In this document: positions 32,496-41,817 of the stretch, in pieces
Layout: every line of letters begins with the position of its first letter
Numbering within the stretch: the stretch's first letter is position 1
Assembly: GCF_900637195.1 (NCBI RefSeq)
Contig: NZ_LR134356.1
Coordinates: 5,642,001-5,706,000 of the forward strand
Source of the DNA: Mycolicibacterium aurum
Lineage (GTDB): Bacteria > Actinomycetota > Actinomycetes > Mycobacteriales > Mycobacteriaceae
Reading direction: 5' to 3'
Length of the DNA: 64,000 bases
The notes under the pieces: generated by a model
Databases searched by the model: none
Seen by the model: only the letters and a program-made list of their open reading frames with translations
What the model was told of the DNA's origin: nothing
Position numbers and translations under genes: made by a program

Positions 32496-35259
32496 ACGTC
32501 TCGGTCTCCTCGACCGGCGCGAGCCGGTGACTCAGCTGCGCCCGAGACCGGATACCCAGCTTGCGGTACACGCGGGTCAGATTCGTCTCGACCGTCTTGA
32601 CGCTGACGAACAACGCGTCGGCGACGTCACGGTTGCTCAGGCCTGAGGCCACCAGTTCGGCGACCTGCCGCTCGGAGTCAGTCAGCTCGGCGTTCTCGGC
32701 GCGGCCCCCGGCTGTGCTGCGGGCCAACTCGGTACGGGCCCGCTCCGCCCACAGCGGGGCACCGAGTTCGGAGAACCTGCGCAGCGCGTCGCGCACGGTC
32801 GTCGCCGCTGCGTCGCGGCGGCGCAGCCTGCGCTGTACGTCACCGAGTACCAGTTGGGTGCGCGCGCGTTCGAAAGGCATGGGCAGGCGGTCGTGGTGGG
32901 CCATTGCCTCCTCCGCCGCCGACAACGCACCGGCCAGATCGCCCCGGGCCACCAACAGCATTGCCCGACAGCGGCTTCCGACAGCCAGCAGCCATGGCCG
33001 GTCCAGGGCCGCACCATTGCGCTCGAAGGCGACGATCAACGGTTCGGCCTCGTCCAGCCGTCCCAGGGCGATCAACGACTCGGCCGCGTCGGGCATGAAA
33101 CAGCACGACATCAGCTCGGTACCGGTGAACGGCCGGTACAGCTCGATGAGTGGCGCGGCGGCCTCGAGCGCCTGACGATAGTTGCCCAGTGACACCTCAA
33201 GGAATGCCAACGTCGCACTCGCCCAGACCGTGAGCGGCGGATAGCCTTCGCCCTGGGCCAGTGCGGCCCGGGCGTAGTCGCGGGCACGGGCCTCGTGTCC
33301 GCGGTAACCGGCCGCGGCGGCACCGATGCTCAGGGCGATCACCATCGAACCGCCCAGCTGCTCGGCGCGCTCCATCATGTCCGCGGCGTGGCCCTCGGCG
33401 TCGTCGTAGCGGCCGTGCCAGATCGCCACCAGGGTGCGGTAACCCAGCACCGCCATCACGTCGTGTTCGGCGCCCCGCTGATGGCACCGCTCGGCCACCT
33501 CGGCCAGCTGCGCATCGGCTTCGGCCAGCCGGCCGGTCATGCCGAGGATCAATCCGCGGGTTGCGCTGGCACGGAACGGGATCGGAGTGTTGTCGTCGCG
33601 ATCCTCCAGGTCGACCGCGCGCTGCAGGGCCGCCTCGTCCAGCCCGTGGCCGGCTTGAAAGCTGACATGCACCCACATGGCCAGCGCCCGGCTGGTCAAC
33701 GCGGGCATCCCGGCCCGCTCCGCCGTCTCGACCGCCGACCAGGCGATCCTCAGCTGCTCGTCGAACGTGCCTGCCATGCCGAGAGCGAACGCGAGCGAGA
33801 TCAACGAGGACACCAGGATCGCGTCGTTGTCGGCGGCGTCGGCGCGGGCCTGCTCGAGAAGCCTGACGGCCGCCGCGTAGTCATCCTGGAAAATCCGCAC
33901 GCCGGCAAGGAGATTCAATGCCAGTGCGCGCAGCACCCCCGGGCGCAGATCGTCGGTGACGGTCTCCAGCAACGCAGCCGCCCGCGGCATGTCGCCGGCG
34001 ACATAGTGATGCTCGGCCGCCCGGATCCGGCGCGACACCTTGTCTCCGCCGAGGTGGATCGCGAGCTCGACGAGCTCCGCCGCCGCGGCAGGCGCGCCGC
34101 GACCCCGCGCCGACTCCGCGGCAGCGTCCAAGGTGGCCAGGGTGGCCTCGTCGGCCTCGGTGGCCGACAGTGCGAGGTGGCGGGCCCGCAACTCTGGCTG
34201 CGTGCTGATCTCCGCCAACCGCCGGTGGAGGTCCCGGCGCCGGCCCGGCTCGGCGTTGTCGTAGATGCCGCCGGCCAGCAGTGGATGTGTGAACCGGACG
34301 CGGTTGCCCTCGATGACCACGACGCCCTCGACCTCGGCGGCCTCCAGCAGGGCCGTGACCTGCGCGGCGGTCCTGTCCACGACCGCCGCGAGCAGGTCCA
34401 CCGTCGGCACCGTCACCGACGCGGCGACCAGCAGCACGTCACGTACGTCGTCGGCAAGCCCGTCGACCCGCAGCCTGACCACCTCGGCCAGTGTGGCGGG
34501 CAGCTGGCGGCCTGGCGGACCGACGTCGACCACCCGCGCCAATTCCAGTGCGTAGAGCGGGTTTCCACCCGACACCTCGGCGATCCGCACGATCGCGGGC
34601 CGGGAGAAGCGCCTCCCGAGACGCGCAGACAGCATCGTGTGCAGCGCCCCCAGACTCATCGGGGCGACCCGCACGCGCGTCAGGGCCTCGGTACCCACGT
34701 GCAGCCAGGACGCGACGGGATCGTGGACGTGCACCCCCGACCGTTCGGTCACCAGCACTCCGACCGCGCCCCTGATCCGTCGGGCCACGAAGGCCACCAC
34801 CGCGCGACTGGACGGATCCAGCCACTGCACGTCGTCGATTGCGATCAGGACCGGCGCCTGCGCGCTCATCGCCTGCACCGCGCCCAGCAATGCCGCCGCG
34901 GTCAGCCGTTCGTCGGTGGCCCGCCCCGCGGTGTGTTCGCGCACCAGCACCCGGTCGGCTGCCAGCCGTTGCATGTCGGGCAGGGCGGCGAGGATGCCGG
35001 GCGAGATGCCGGCGAAGAGATCGGCGACCGCAGCATGGGCGGGCCCGGACTCGACCTGCCCCGTGCGTGCCGTCAGCACTTGGAAACCGGCTCGTGCGGC
35101 TTGATCGGCCACCGCGGACCACAGCGTCGTCTTACCGATTCCGGGTTCGCCCTCGATGAGCAGACCCGACGGCCGGCGCCGGGCCGCGGCAAGAAACTCG
35201 TCGGCGGCCGCGGCCGGCCCCGCCGAGGCGTCGTGGTAACCCCCCACGGCCACCATCAT
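32482..35259 (-). CDS. Large AAA-type LuxR family transcriptional regulator
   Basis: LAL/MalT-type regulator of 925 residues from ATG 35259 (a second ATG follows directly; a TTG lies four codons upstream). N-terminal NTPase: Walker A EGEPGIGKTTLWS, Walker B VLIAIDDVQWLD. The middle is a long array of helical TPR-like segments. The C-terminus is a LuxR DNA-binding domain: LTDSERQVAELVASGLSNRDVADALFVSVKTVETNL. The effector and targets are unknown. It is inserted between csp and the HAD gene; Mtb has nothing comparable there as far as I recall. Confidence 0.92.
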   Translation of the reverse strand: MMVAVGGYHDASAGPAAAADEFLAAARRRPSGLLIEGEPGIGKTTLWSAVADQAARAGFQVLTARTGQVESGPAHAAVADLFAGISPGILAALPDMQRLAADRVLVREHTAGRATDERLTAAALLGAVQAMSAQAPVLIAIDDVQWLDPSSRAVVAFVARRIRGAVGVLVTERSGVHVHDPVASWLHVGTEALTRVRVAPMSLGALHTMLSARLGRRFSRPAIVRIAEVSGGNPLYALELARVVDVGPPGRQLPATLAEVVRLRVDGLADDVRDVLLVAASVTVPTVDLLAAVVDRTAAQVTALLEAAEVEGVVVIEGNRVRFTHPLLAGGIYDNAEPGRRRDLHRRLAEISTQPELRARHLALSATEADEATLATLDAAAESARGRGAPAAAAELVELAIHLGGDKVSRRIRAAEHHYVAGDMPRAAALLETVTDDLRPGVLRALALNLLAGVRIFQDDYAAAVRLLEQARADAADNDAILVSSLISLAFALGMAGTFDEQLRIAWSAVETAERAGMPALTSRALAMWVHVSFQAGHGLDEAALQRAVDLEDRDDNTPIPFRASATRGLILGMTGRLAEADAQLAEVAERCHQRGAEHDVMAVLGYRTLVAIWHGRYDDAEGHAADMMERAEQLGGSMVIALSIGAAAAGYRGHEARARDYARAALAQGEGYPPLTVWASATLAFLEVSLGNYRQALEAAAPLIELYRPFTGTELMSCCFMPDAAESLIALGRLDEAEPLIVAFERNGAALDRPWLLAVGSRCRAMLLVARGDLAGALSAAEEAMAHHDRLPMPFERARTQLVLGDVQRRLRRRDAAATTVRDALRRFSELGAPLWAERARTELARSTAGGRAENAELTDSERQVAELVASGLSNRDVADALFVSVKTVETNLTRVYRKLGIRSRAQLSHRLAPVEETETSRPD

Positions 35260-35326
35260 GACAGGCGGCAAACTCAGGGTGTTTCCAGTGACGCCCTTTT
35301 TCTGCGGGGTCTCCGTGAACCTGAGT

Positions 35327-36139
35327 TCACAGCCACCATCTCTCCAGCACGAGGGCGACTCCGTCCTCGGCGTTGGTGGCCGTCACCTCGTCGGCCGCGG
35401 CGACCGCATCGGGATGCGCATTGCCCATCGCGACGCCGAGCCCGGCCCATGACAGCATCGGCACGTCGTTGGGCATGTCGCCGAAGGCCACGATGTCGGC
35501 AGCGGCGATGCCCTGCGGCCGGGCCAACTCGTCGATGCCGGTGGCCTTGCTGATGCCCAGCGGCACGATCTCGATCAGCCCGTTGTTGGTCGAGTAGGTG
35601 ATGTCGCCCTCCAGGCCGATGTGCCTGGCGAGCTCGGTGGCCATGTCGGCCGACCGTGCACCGGATTTGCGGATCAGCAGCTTGACCGCGGGTGCGCTGA
35701 GCAGGTCCTCGACTGACACCTCGGTGTTGTCGGGGTTCAGCCACGCGTGCTCGTAGCCCGGTGAGCTGACGAACTGAGGGGTGGCCGCGTCGTGGGCGCT
35801 GCTGCCCACCCGCTCGACGGCCAGACCCGCGCCGGGGATCACCCGCGTCGCGATCTCGGCCAGCTGGGCCAGCGCATCGGTCGACAGGGTGCGCGCGGCG
35901 ATGATCCGGTCTGCCGACGGGTCGTAGATCACCGCGCCGTTGGCGCAGACCGCCATCGGCGCGAACCCCAACTGGTCCACCACGGGCTTCACCCACCGCG
36001 GCGGCCGACCCGTGGCCAACACGAACTGCGCCCCGGCATCGACCACCGCGCGTACGACCGATCGTGTTCTGGGGCTGAGAATTTCGTCCTCGTTGAGGAG
36101 GGTGCCGTCGACATCGGTCGCGACCAGGGCCGGCTTCAT
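35327..36139 (-). CDS. HAD hydrolase, Cof subfamily (Rv3813c type)
   Basis: 270-residue HAD phosphatase with a C2 cap. Motif I DVDGTLLNEDE, motif II LATGRP, motif III Lys in PAVKLLIRK or SKATGID, motif IV VAFGDMPNDVPML. Probable cytoplasmic phosphatase of small phospho-metabolites; substrate unknown. ATG 36139 shares four bases with the stop of the upstream acyltransferase gene, so the two PlsC genes and this one form a run matching Mtb Rv3815c-Rv3813c. Confidence 0.92.
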   Translation of the reverse strand: MKPALVATDVDGTLLNEDEILSPRTRSVVRAVVDAGAQFVLATGRPPRWVKPVVDQLGFAPMAVCANGAVIYDPSADRIIAARTLSTDALAQLAEIATRVIPGAGLAVERVGSSAHDAATPQFVSSPGYEHAWLNPDNTEVSVEDLLSAPAVKLLIRKSGARSADMATELARHIGLEGDITYSTNNGLIEIVPLGISKATGIDELARPQGIAAADIVAFGDMPNDVPMLSWAGLGVAMGNAHPDAVAAADEVTATNAEDGVALVLERWWL

Positions 36140-36882
36140 GAGTCCTTTCTCCGCCTACGGGCCCGCTCGGCCAACTCTGCCTCTTCCAGTCCTCGGGCCT
36201 CCGCAGGCGTGGGCGCTGCGCCGCCCAGTCGGCGCGGCAGCCAGAACGCGCCCGCGGGCTGCTCGTAGTCGGCCTGCACCTCGTGCAGCAGATGCGTCAT
36301 CTCGACGCGCAGCACGCCGTCGAGCTCAGCGGTTCCCCGATCGGGGGCGATCGGACGTCCCACGGCCACCGTGATCGGGAACTTGCGGCGCCCCAACGCT
36401 TTCGGATGGTCTTTCGTCCACAACCGGTGCGCCCCCCAGACGATCAGCGGCACGATCGGCACCTGCGCCTCCCCGGCCATCCGCACCGCACCAGTCTTGA
36501 ACTCCTTCAGCTCGAAACTGCGGCTGATAGTGGCCTCCGGGTACACCCCGACGATCTCGCCCCGCCGAAGCGACTCCACCGCGGCAGCATAGGCGCCCGC
36601 ACCGGCCGCCCGGTCCACCGGGATCGTTCCCGTGTGCCGGATCAGCCACGCCACGGTCGCGATGTCGTTCATCTCGGCCTTGATCATGAATCGCATGCGG
36701 CGCCCGCGGCGGGTGGCCGCCAGCGCGGCGGGCAGAAAGTCGACATAGCCGGTGTGATTGATGGCGATGACCGCACCTCCGGTGGCAGGCAGGTTCTCCA
36801 CGCCGCGGAAGGTGATCCGGGTCCCGGTAGCCCTCACCGCCAGTTTCGCCGTCAACTCCAGCGCGCGGAAGACCGGTTCCAT
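36136..36882 (-). CDS. 1-acyl-glycerol-phosphate acyltransferase-like protein (PlsC family)
   Basis: 248 residues from ATG 36882 (MEPVFRALELTAKL). The acyltransferase block I is INHTGYVDF, with Thr/Gly instead of the usual HX4D Asp spacing (NHTGYVD keeps H and D four apart). Block III is VGVYPEATISRSFELKEFKTGAVRMA and block IV VPIVPLIVWG. C-terminal motif FWLPRRLGGAAPTPAEA is shared with the neighbouring paralogue. Probable lysophosphatidic or other lyso-phospholipid acyltransferase at the inner membrane. Five bases separate it from the upstream paralogue. Confidence 0.9.
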   Translation of the reverse strand: MEPVFRALELTAKLAVRATGTRITFRGVENLPATGGAVIAINHTGYVDFLPAALAATRRGRRMRFMIKAEMNDIATVAWLIRHTGTIPVDRAAGAGAYAAAVESLRRGEIVGVYPEATISRSFELKEFKTGAVRMAGEAQVPIVPLIVWGAHRLWTKDHPKALGRRKFPITVAVGRPIAPDRGTAELDGVLRVEMTHLLHEVQADYEQPAGAFWLPRRLGGAAPTPAEARGLEEAELAERARRRRKDS

Positions 36883-36887
36883 GCTGC

Positions 36888-37685
36888 CTACCCCGGCGCC
36901 TCGGCGGATCCGGTGTCGATTCCCGGCGTGTCGCGGCGGGCCGCCTTCGCCTCCGCTTTCCGGGCGGCCTCCTCGGCGTCCATCCGGTTGGCCTCCGCCA
37001 ACGTCGGCGCGCCTCCCCCCATCCGGTGGGGAACCCAGAACTCGCCCGGCGGATGCGGACCGTACGCGTCCTGTACCTGCTCGAGCAGGTGCTGCATGCG
37101 GTGGTGCAGCAGCGCGGTCAGTTCGGGGGCGGGCAGCGTCGGCTCGATGGGCGTGCCGACGGCGATCGAGATCGGAACCTTGGGACGCCACATGGTTTTC
37201 GGGTGCCCCTTGGTCCAGATCCGCTGGGCCCCCCAGACGATGTGCGGCACGATCGGCACCCCGGCCGCTATCGCCATGCGTGCCGCACCGGACTTGAAGT
37301 CCTTGATCTCGAAGCTCCGGCTGATCGTCGCCTCGGGGTACACGCCCACGAACTCACCCTCGGCGAGCTTGCGGCACGCCTCGTCGAAGGACGCCGCGCC
37401 GTTGTTGCGGTCCACCTCGATATGGCGCAGGCTCCGCATGATGGGGCCGGTGATCTTGTTGTCGAAGACCTCTTTCTTCGCCATGAAGCGCACCTTGCGG
37501 CCGAGGTGCTGCTGGTAGGCCGGTAGCCCGGCGAACGTGAAGTCGAAGTAGCTGGTGTGGTTGATCGCGATCACCGCACCGCCGGTCTTGGGCAGATTCT
37601 CCACACCGGTCACGGTGAACTTCAGCCCCTGGGCGCGCCAGACCAGCCGGGCGAGCTGGATGACTGTGCCGTATACCGGTTCCAC
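36888..37685 (-). CDS. Acyltransferase, PlsC family (paralogue)
   Basis: 265 residues from GTG 37685 (VEPVYGTVIQLARLVW). Block I is INHTSYFDF, block III VGVYPEATISRSFEIKDFKSGAARMA, block IV VPIVPHIVWG; the C-terminus has FWVPHRMGGGAPTLAEA and a charged tail. About half identical by eye to the following gene, so a tandem duplication. Likely role in phospholipid or lyso-lipid acylation. Divergent from the phosphotransferase gene with 53 bases between starts. No strong Shine-Dalgarno; the frame is open another 21 codons upstream. Confidence 0.9.
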   Translation of the reverse strand: MEPVYGTVIQLARLVWRAQGLKFTVTGVENLPKTGGAVIAINHTSYFDFTFAGLPAYQQHLGRKVRFMAKKEVFDNKITGPIMRSLRHIEVDRNNGAASFDEACRKLAEGEFVGVYPEATISRSFEIKDFKSGAARMAIAAGVPIVPHIVWGAQRIWTKGHPKTMWRPKVPISIAVGTPIEPTLPAPELTALLHHRMQHLLEQVQDAYGPHPPGEFWVPHRMGGGAPTLAEANRMDAEEAARKAEAKAARRDTPGIDTGSAEAPG

Positions 37686-37738
37686 AGCAGCAAGCGTAGT
37701 TGCCGGACCGGCCCGGACGGGAGAGAGGGGACAGACCC

Positions 37739-38452
37739 GTGACTGCACCGCGCGGACCGCAGCCGGTTCCTCCGGTGGTCGACGATCTCGCCGGGGGCCG
37801 GCCGGTGACCGCGGTCTGGGTCAACGAACTCGGTGGGGTCACGTTCGCGATCGGCGCCGGGGCACCCGCCGAGTTCGTGAAGGTCTATCCGGACGACGTC
37901 GCGCACCTGCTGGCCCTGGAAGTGACCCGTCTTCGCTGGGCCCGGCCGTACACACCCGTCCCGATCGTGCTGGGTTCGGGGCCGGGCTGGATGCACACCG
38001 CCGCCGTTGCGGGACGTTCGGCGGTGGACCCGATCTGGTCTGACCGGCCTGCAACCGCCGCCACCGCCATCGGATCGGGGCTGCGGATGCTGCACGACGC
38101 GTTACCGGTGGCGGGCTGCCCGTTCGGGCGGCCGTCATGGGTGCGCGGCCCGGCTCCCGTTGCCGATCGGCTGGTGGTGTGCCACGGCGACGCATGCGCA
38201 CCCAACACACTGATGGCCGACGACGGCAGCTGCAGCGGGCACGTCGATCTCGGTGACCTCGGCGTGGCCGACCGCTGGGCCGACCTGGCCATCGCGACGA
38301 TGTCGCTGGACTGGAACTACCCGAGCGCCGCCGACGGCGGGCCCGACGACTGGGCGGCCACGCTGCTCGACGCGTACGGCGTGGCCCCGGACCGCGAGCG
38401 CATCGCCCACTATCGGGCGCTCTGGAACAACGACACCTCCGCGCCCGGCTAA
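37739..38452 (+). CDS. Aminoglycoside phosphotransferase-fold kinase (Rv3817 type)
   Basis: 237-residue APH-family protein. GTG 37739 is preceded by GGGAGAGAGGGG. Kinase features: VNELGGVTFAIG near the nucleotide loop, FVKVYPDD with the Lys, catalytic VVCHGDACAPNTLMADDG (HGDxxxxN) and GHVDLGDLGVADRWADLA (metal Asp). Substrate unknown; such proteins phosphorylate small molecules including sugars and antibiotics. The protein is shorter than typical APH(3'). Syntenic with Mtb Rv3817. No evidence of a resistance role. Confidence 0.85.
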   Translation: MTAPRGPQPVPPVVDDLAGGRPVTAVWVNELGGVTFAIGAGAPAEFVKVYPDDVAHLLALEVTRLRWARPYTPVPIVLGSGPGWMHTAAVAGRSAVDPIWSDRPATAATAIGSGLRMLHDALPVAGCPFGRPSWVRGPAPVADRLVVCHGDACAPNTLMADDGSCSGHVDLGDLGVADRWADLAIATMSLDWNYPSAADGGPDDWAATLLDAYGVAPDRERIAHYRALWNNDTSAPG

Positions 38453-38490
38453 GCTCATACCCGGGCAGTTCGTCGCGAGAGAGGGTATTT

Positions 38491-40053
38491 GTGCAGGTCA
38501 CAAGTGTGGGGCACGCCGGTTTTCGCATCGACACCGCGGCCGGAAGCATTCTGTGCGACCCGTGGGTCAACCCGGCCTACTTCGCCTCGTGGTTCCCGTT
38601 CCCCGACAACAGCGCGCTGGATTGGGCAGACCTCGGCGACGTCGACTACCTCTACGTCTCCCACCTGCACAAGGACCACTTCGACCCGCAGAACCTGAGC
38701 GAGCACGTCAATAAGGACGCAGTGGTCCTGCTGCCGGACTTCCCGGTGCCCGACCTGCGCCGCGAGCTGGAGAAACTGGGCTTCCACACGTTCTTCGAGA
38801 CCACCGACTCCGTCAAGCACACGGTGAGCGGACCCAAGGGCGATCTCGAGGTGATGATCGTCGCGCTGCGCGCCCCCGCGGACGGGCCGATCGGCGACTC
38901 CGGGCTGGTGGTGTCGGACGGCTCCACGACGGCGTTCAACATGAACGACGCCCGGCCGGTGGACCTGGACATGCTGCACGCCGACTTCGGCCAGATAGAC
39001 GTCCACATGCTGCAGTACTCCGGTGCCATCTGGTACCCGATGGTCTACGACATGCCCGCACGCGCCAAGCAGGCCTTCGGCACCCAGAAACGGCAACGCC
39101 AGATGGACCGTTGCAGGCAGTACATCGCCCAGGTCGGTGCCACCTGGGTCATCCCGTCGGCGGGCCCACCCTGTTTCCTGGATTCCGCGCTGCGCGACCT
39201 CAACGACGACCACGGCGATCCGGCCAACATCTTTCCCGACCAGATCGTGTTCCTGGATCAGATGCGCTCGCACGGTCACGACGGTGGGCTGCTGATGATT
39301 CCCGGGTCCACCGCGGATTTCACCGGTTCCCAACTGAACTCGCTCACCCATCCGATTCCCGACGCCGACGTCGAGGCCATCTTCACGACCGGCAAGGCCG
39401 ACTACATCGCCGCCTATGCCGAGCGGATGGCGCCGGTGCTGGCGGCCGAGAAGGCCCGCTGGGCCCCCGCGACGGGCGAGCCGCTGCTGGAGCCGCTGCG
39501 TGCGCTCTTCGAGCCCATCATGCTGGCCTCCGACCAGATCTGCGACGGCATCGGCTACCCCGTCGAACTACGCCTCGAGGCCGGTGACAGCCACGAGACC
39601 GTCGTACTCGACTTCCCGAAACGTGCTGTCCGCGAGGCGATTCCGGATGAGAAATTCCGCTACGGATTCGGCATCGCCGCGGAACTGGTGCGGACGGTGC
39701 TGCGCGATCAGGAGCCGGACTGGGTGAACACCATCTTCCTGTCGACGCGGTTCTCGGCCTGGCGGGTGGGCGGCTACAACGAGTACCTCTACACCTTCTT
39801 CAAATGCCTCACCGACGAGCGGATCGCCTACGCCGACGGCTGGTTCGCCGAGGCGCACGACGACACCGCGTCGATCACCCTGGAGGGCTGGGAGATCCAG
39901 CGTCGCTGTCCGCACCTGAAAGCTGATCTGTCCAAGTTCGGCGTGGTCGAAGGTACGACGCTGACGTGCAACCTCCATGGCTGGCAATGGAATCTCACCA
40001 ACGGCCGCTGCCTGACCACCAAGGGTCACGAACTGCGCTCGACGAAGTTGTGA
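38491..40053 (+). CDS. MBL-fold plus Rieske [2Fe-2S] fusion protein (Rv3818 type)
   Basis: 520 residues. The N-terminal half is a metallo-beta-lactamase fold with SHLHKDHFDP (HxHxDH) and later VNDARP- and SGAIW-type segments as in UlaG-like enzymes. The C-terminal end is a Rieske domain: RRCPHLKADL (CxH) and CNLHGWQWNL (CxxH) supply the four cluster ligands. GTG 38491 follows GAGAGAGGG. Predicted cytoplasmic iron-sulfur hydrolase or oxidoreductase; the reaction is unknown, though N-acyl-neuraminate/CMP-hydroxylase-like proteins share this pairing. Its stop overlaps the next start (GTGA). Confidence 0.9.
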   Translation: MQVTSVGHAGFRIDTAAGSILCDPWVNPAYFASWFPFPDNSALDWADLGDVDYLYVSHLHKDHFDPQNLSEHVNKDAVVLLPDFPVPDLRRELEKLGFHTFFETTDSVKHTVSGPKGDLEVMIVALRAPADGPIGDSGLVVSDGSTTAFNMNDARPVDLDMLHADFGQIDVHMLQYSGAIWYPMVYDMPARAKQAFGTQKRQRQMDRCRQYIAQVGATWVIPSAGPPCFLDSALRDLNDDHGDPANIFPDQIVFLDQMRSHGHDGGLLMIPGSTADFTGSQLNSLTHPIPDADVEAIFTTGKADYIAAYAERMAPVLAAEKARWAPATGEPLLEPLRALFEPIMLASDQICDGIGYPVELRLEAGDSHETVVLDFPKRAVREAIPDEKFRYGFGIAAELVRTVLRDQEPDWVNTIFLSTRFSAWRVGGYNEYLYTFFKCLTDERIAYADGWFAEAHDDTASITLEGWEIQRRCPHLKADLSKFGVVEGTTLTCNLHGWQWNLTNGRCLTTKGHELRSTKL

Positions 40054-40397
40054 CCGCCGTGGACACTGTCAGCCGGTTCTACGACGACGGCCTGATCCAA
40101 TTGGATCGGGAGGCACTGACGTTGCGGCGCTACCACTTTCCCTCCGGCACCTCGAAGATCATCCCGCTGCGCGACATCCGCGGATACCGGGCCACACCGC
40201 TGGGCCTGTTCATGCAGCGGTTCCGGCTGTGGGGCAGTTCCGACTTTCGCCGCTGGCTGCCGCTGGACGTGCGCAGGCCGCTGAAGTCGACTCTTGTCAC
40301 CCTGGATGTGGCTGGGGCACATCCGAATCCGGCGTGCACGCCGGTGCACCCCGAGCAGTTCCTGGAACTGCTCGACGAATTCCTCTCGAGTCGTTAG
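40050..40397 (+). CDS. Small hypothetical protein, PH-like
   Basis: 115 residues from GTG 40050, overlapping the MBL-Rieske stop by four bases; GTG 40059 is an alternative. The sequence alternates short strands (GLIQLDREALTLRRYHFPSGTSKIIPLRDIRGYRA) followed by a WGSSDFRRWLPLD region and a C-terminal helix (PEQFLELLDEFLSS), which reads like a bacterial PH-like barrel. No catalytic motif or membrane segment. Coupled to the upstream gene and converging on serS with only five bases between stops. Function unknown. Confidence 0.75.
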   Translation: MTAVDTVSRFYDDGLIQLDREALTLRRYHFPSGTSKIIPLRDIRGYRATPLGLFMQRFRLWGSSDFRRWLPLDVRRPLKSTLVTLDVAGAHPNPACTPVHPEQFLELLDEFLSSR

Positions 40398-40402
40398 CGC
40401 CG

Positions 40403-41662
40403 TTACTTCGCCGGCGTCAGCACGTCGGTGCCGACGTAGGGCACCAGCGCGTCGGGGATGCGCACGCTGCCGTCGGGCTGCTGATGGTTCTCCAGGATCG
40501 CCACCAGCCAGCGTGTGGTCGCCAGCGTGCCGTTGAGCGTCGCCGCGGTCTGCGGCTTGCCGTTCCCGTCGCGGTAGCGCACCGCGAGCCTGCGGGCCTG
40601 GAACGTCGTGCAGTTCGACGTCGAGGTCAGTTCCCGGTAGGTCTGCTGCGTGGGCACCCACGCCTCGCAGTCGAACTTGCGCGCCGCCGATGAGCCGAGA
40701 TCGCCTGCCGCGATGTCGATCACCCGGTACGGCACCTCGATGTGGGCCAGCATCTGCCGCTGCCAACCGAGCAGCCGATCGTGCTCGGCCTCGGCCTCCT
40801 CCGGCCTGCAGTAGACGAAGCCCTCGACCTTGTCGAACTGGTGCACGCGGATGACGCCGCGGGTGTCCTTGCCGTAGCTGCCCGCCTCCCGGCGGAAGCA
40901 CGTCGACCAGCCCGCGTACCGCAGCGGACCCTGCGACAGGTCCAGGATCTCCCCGGAGTGGTAGCCGGCCAGCGGCACCTCGGAGGTCCCGACCAGGTAC
41001 ATGTCGTCTTCTTCGAGGTGATAGATCTCGTCGGCGTGGGCGCCGAGGAACCCGGTGCCCGCCATGATCTCGGGCCGGACCAGGACCGGCGGGATCATCA
41101 ACGTGAAACCGTTCTCGGTGGCGGTGCGCACCGCCAGCTGGAACAGCCCCAGTTGCAGCAGCGCGCCGAAACCGGTCAGGAAATAGAACCGCGAGCCCGA
41201 AACCTTGGCGCCGCGCTCCATGTCGATGAGCCCCAGCGATTCACCGAGTTCCAGGTGATCCCGCGGATCGTCGATGGCGGGCGGTTCGCCGACGGTGTCG
41301 AGCACCACGAAGTCGTCTTCGCCGCCGGCCGGGACGCCGTCGATGATGACGTTCGAGATCGCCATGTGTGCCGCGGTGTAGGCCTTCTCCGCCTCCGACT
41401 GCGCCGCTTCGGCGGACTTGACCTTGTCCGCGAGGTCCTTGGCCGCGGCCATCAGCGCCGGACGTTCGTCGGGCGAGGCCTTCCCGATCAGCTTGCTCGC
41501 CGACTTCTGCTCGGCGCGCAGGTTGTCGGCGGCCGAGATGGCGGCCCGCCGCGCCGTATCGGCCTCGGCGAGCGCATCGACGAGACCGGGATCTTCGCCG
41601 CGGGCCTGTTGCGACGCACGTACGGCGTCCGGGTTCTCTCGCAGGAATCTCGGGTCGATCAC
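40403..41662 (-). CDS. serS: Seryl-tRNA synthetase
   Basis: Class II synthetase charging tRNA-Ser, 419 residues, same length as the Mtb enzyme. GTG 41662 gives VIDPRFLRENPDAVRAS, the normal start. The N-terminal long coiled-coil arm (residues about 30-105) binds tRNA. Class II motifs: motif 2 AGWSTCFRREAGSYGKDTRGVIRVHQF and motif 3 NGTLATTRWLVAILENHQ. FDCEAWVPTQQTYRELTS binds serine. The frame extends 13 codons further upstream but lacks the family start. Confidence 0.97.
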   Translation of the reverse strand: MIDPRFLRENPDAVRASQQARGEDPGLVDALAEADTARRAAISAADNLRAEQKSASKLIGKASPDERPALMAAAKDLADKVKSAEAAQSEAEKAYTAAHMAISNVIIDGVPAGGEDDFVVLDTVGEPPAIDDPRDHLELGESLGLIDMERGAKVSGSRFYFLTGFGALLQLGLFQLAVRTATENGFTLMIPPVLVRPEIMAGTGFLGAHADEIYHLEEDDMYLVGTSEVPLAGYHSGEILDLSQGPLRYAGWSTCFRREAGSYGKDTRGVIRVHQFDKVEGFVYCRPEEAEAEHDRLLGWQRQMLAHIEVPYRVIDIAAGDLGSSAARKFDCEAWVPTQQTYRELTSTSNCTTFQARRLAVRYRDGNGKPQTAATLNGTLATTRWLVAILENHQQPDGSVRIPDALVPYVGTDVLTPAK

Positions 41663-41817
41663 CGACGAACGCTCGCGTGAGGAGTTACAGCCACGGCGCA
41701 AACCCTAGTAGGTTTCGCATCCCCCCGGCACCAGCGTCGCGTCCCGCCGCCGGCGCGGCTCAGCTGGATAACGTTACAACTGCATCACTTGTCACAGGAC
41801 CTGACACGCCTGTCACA

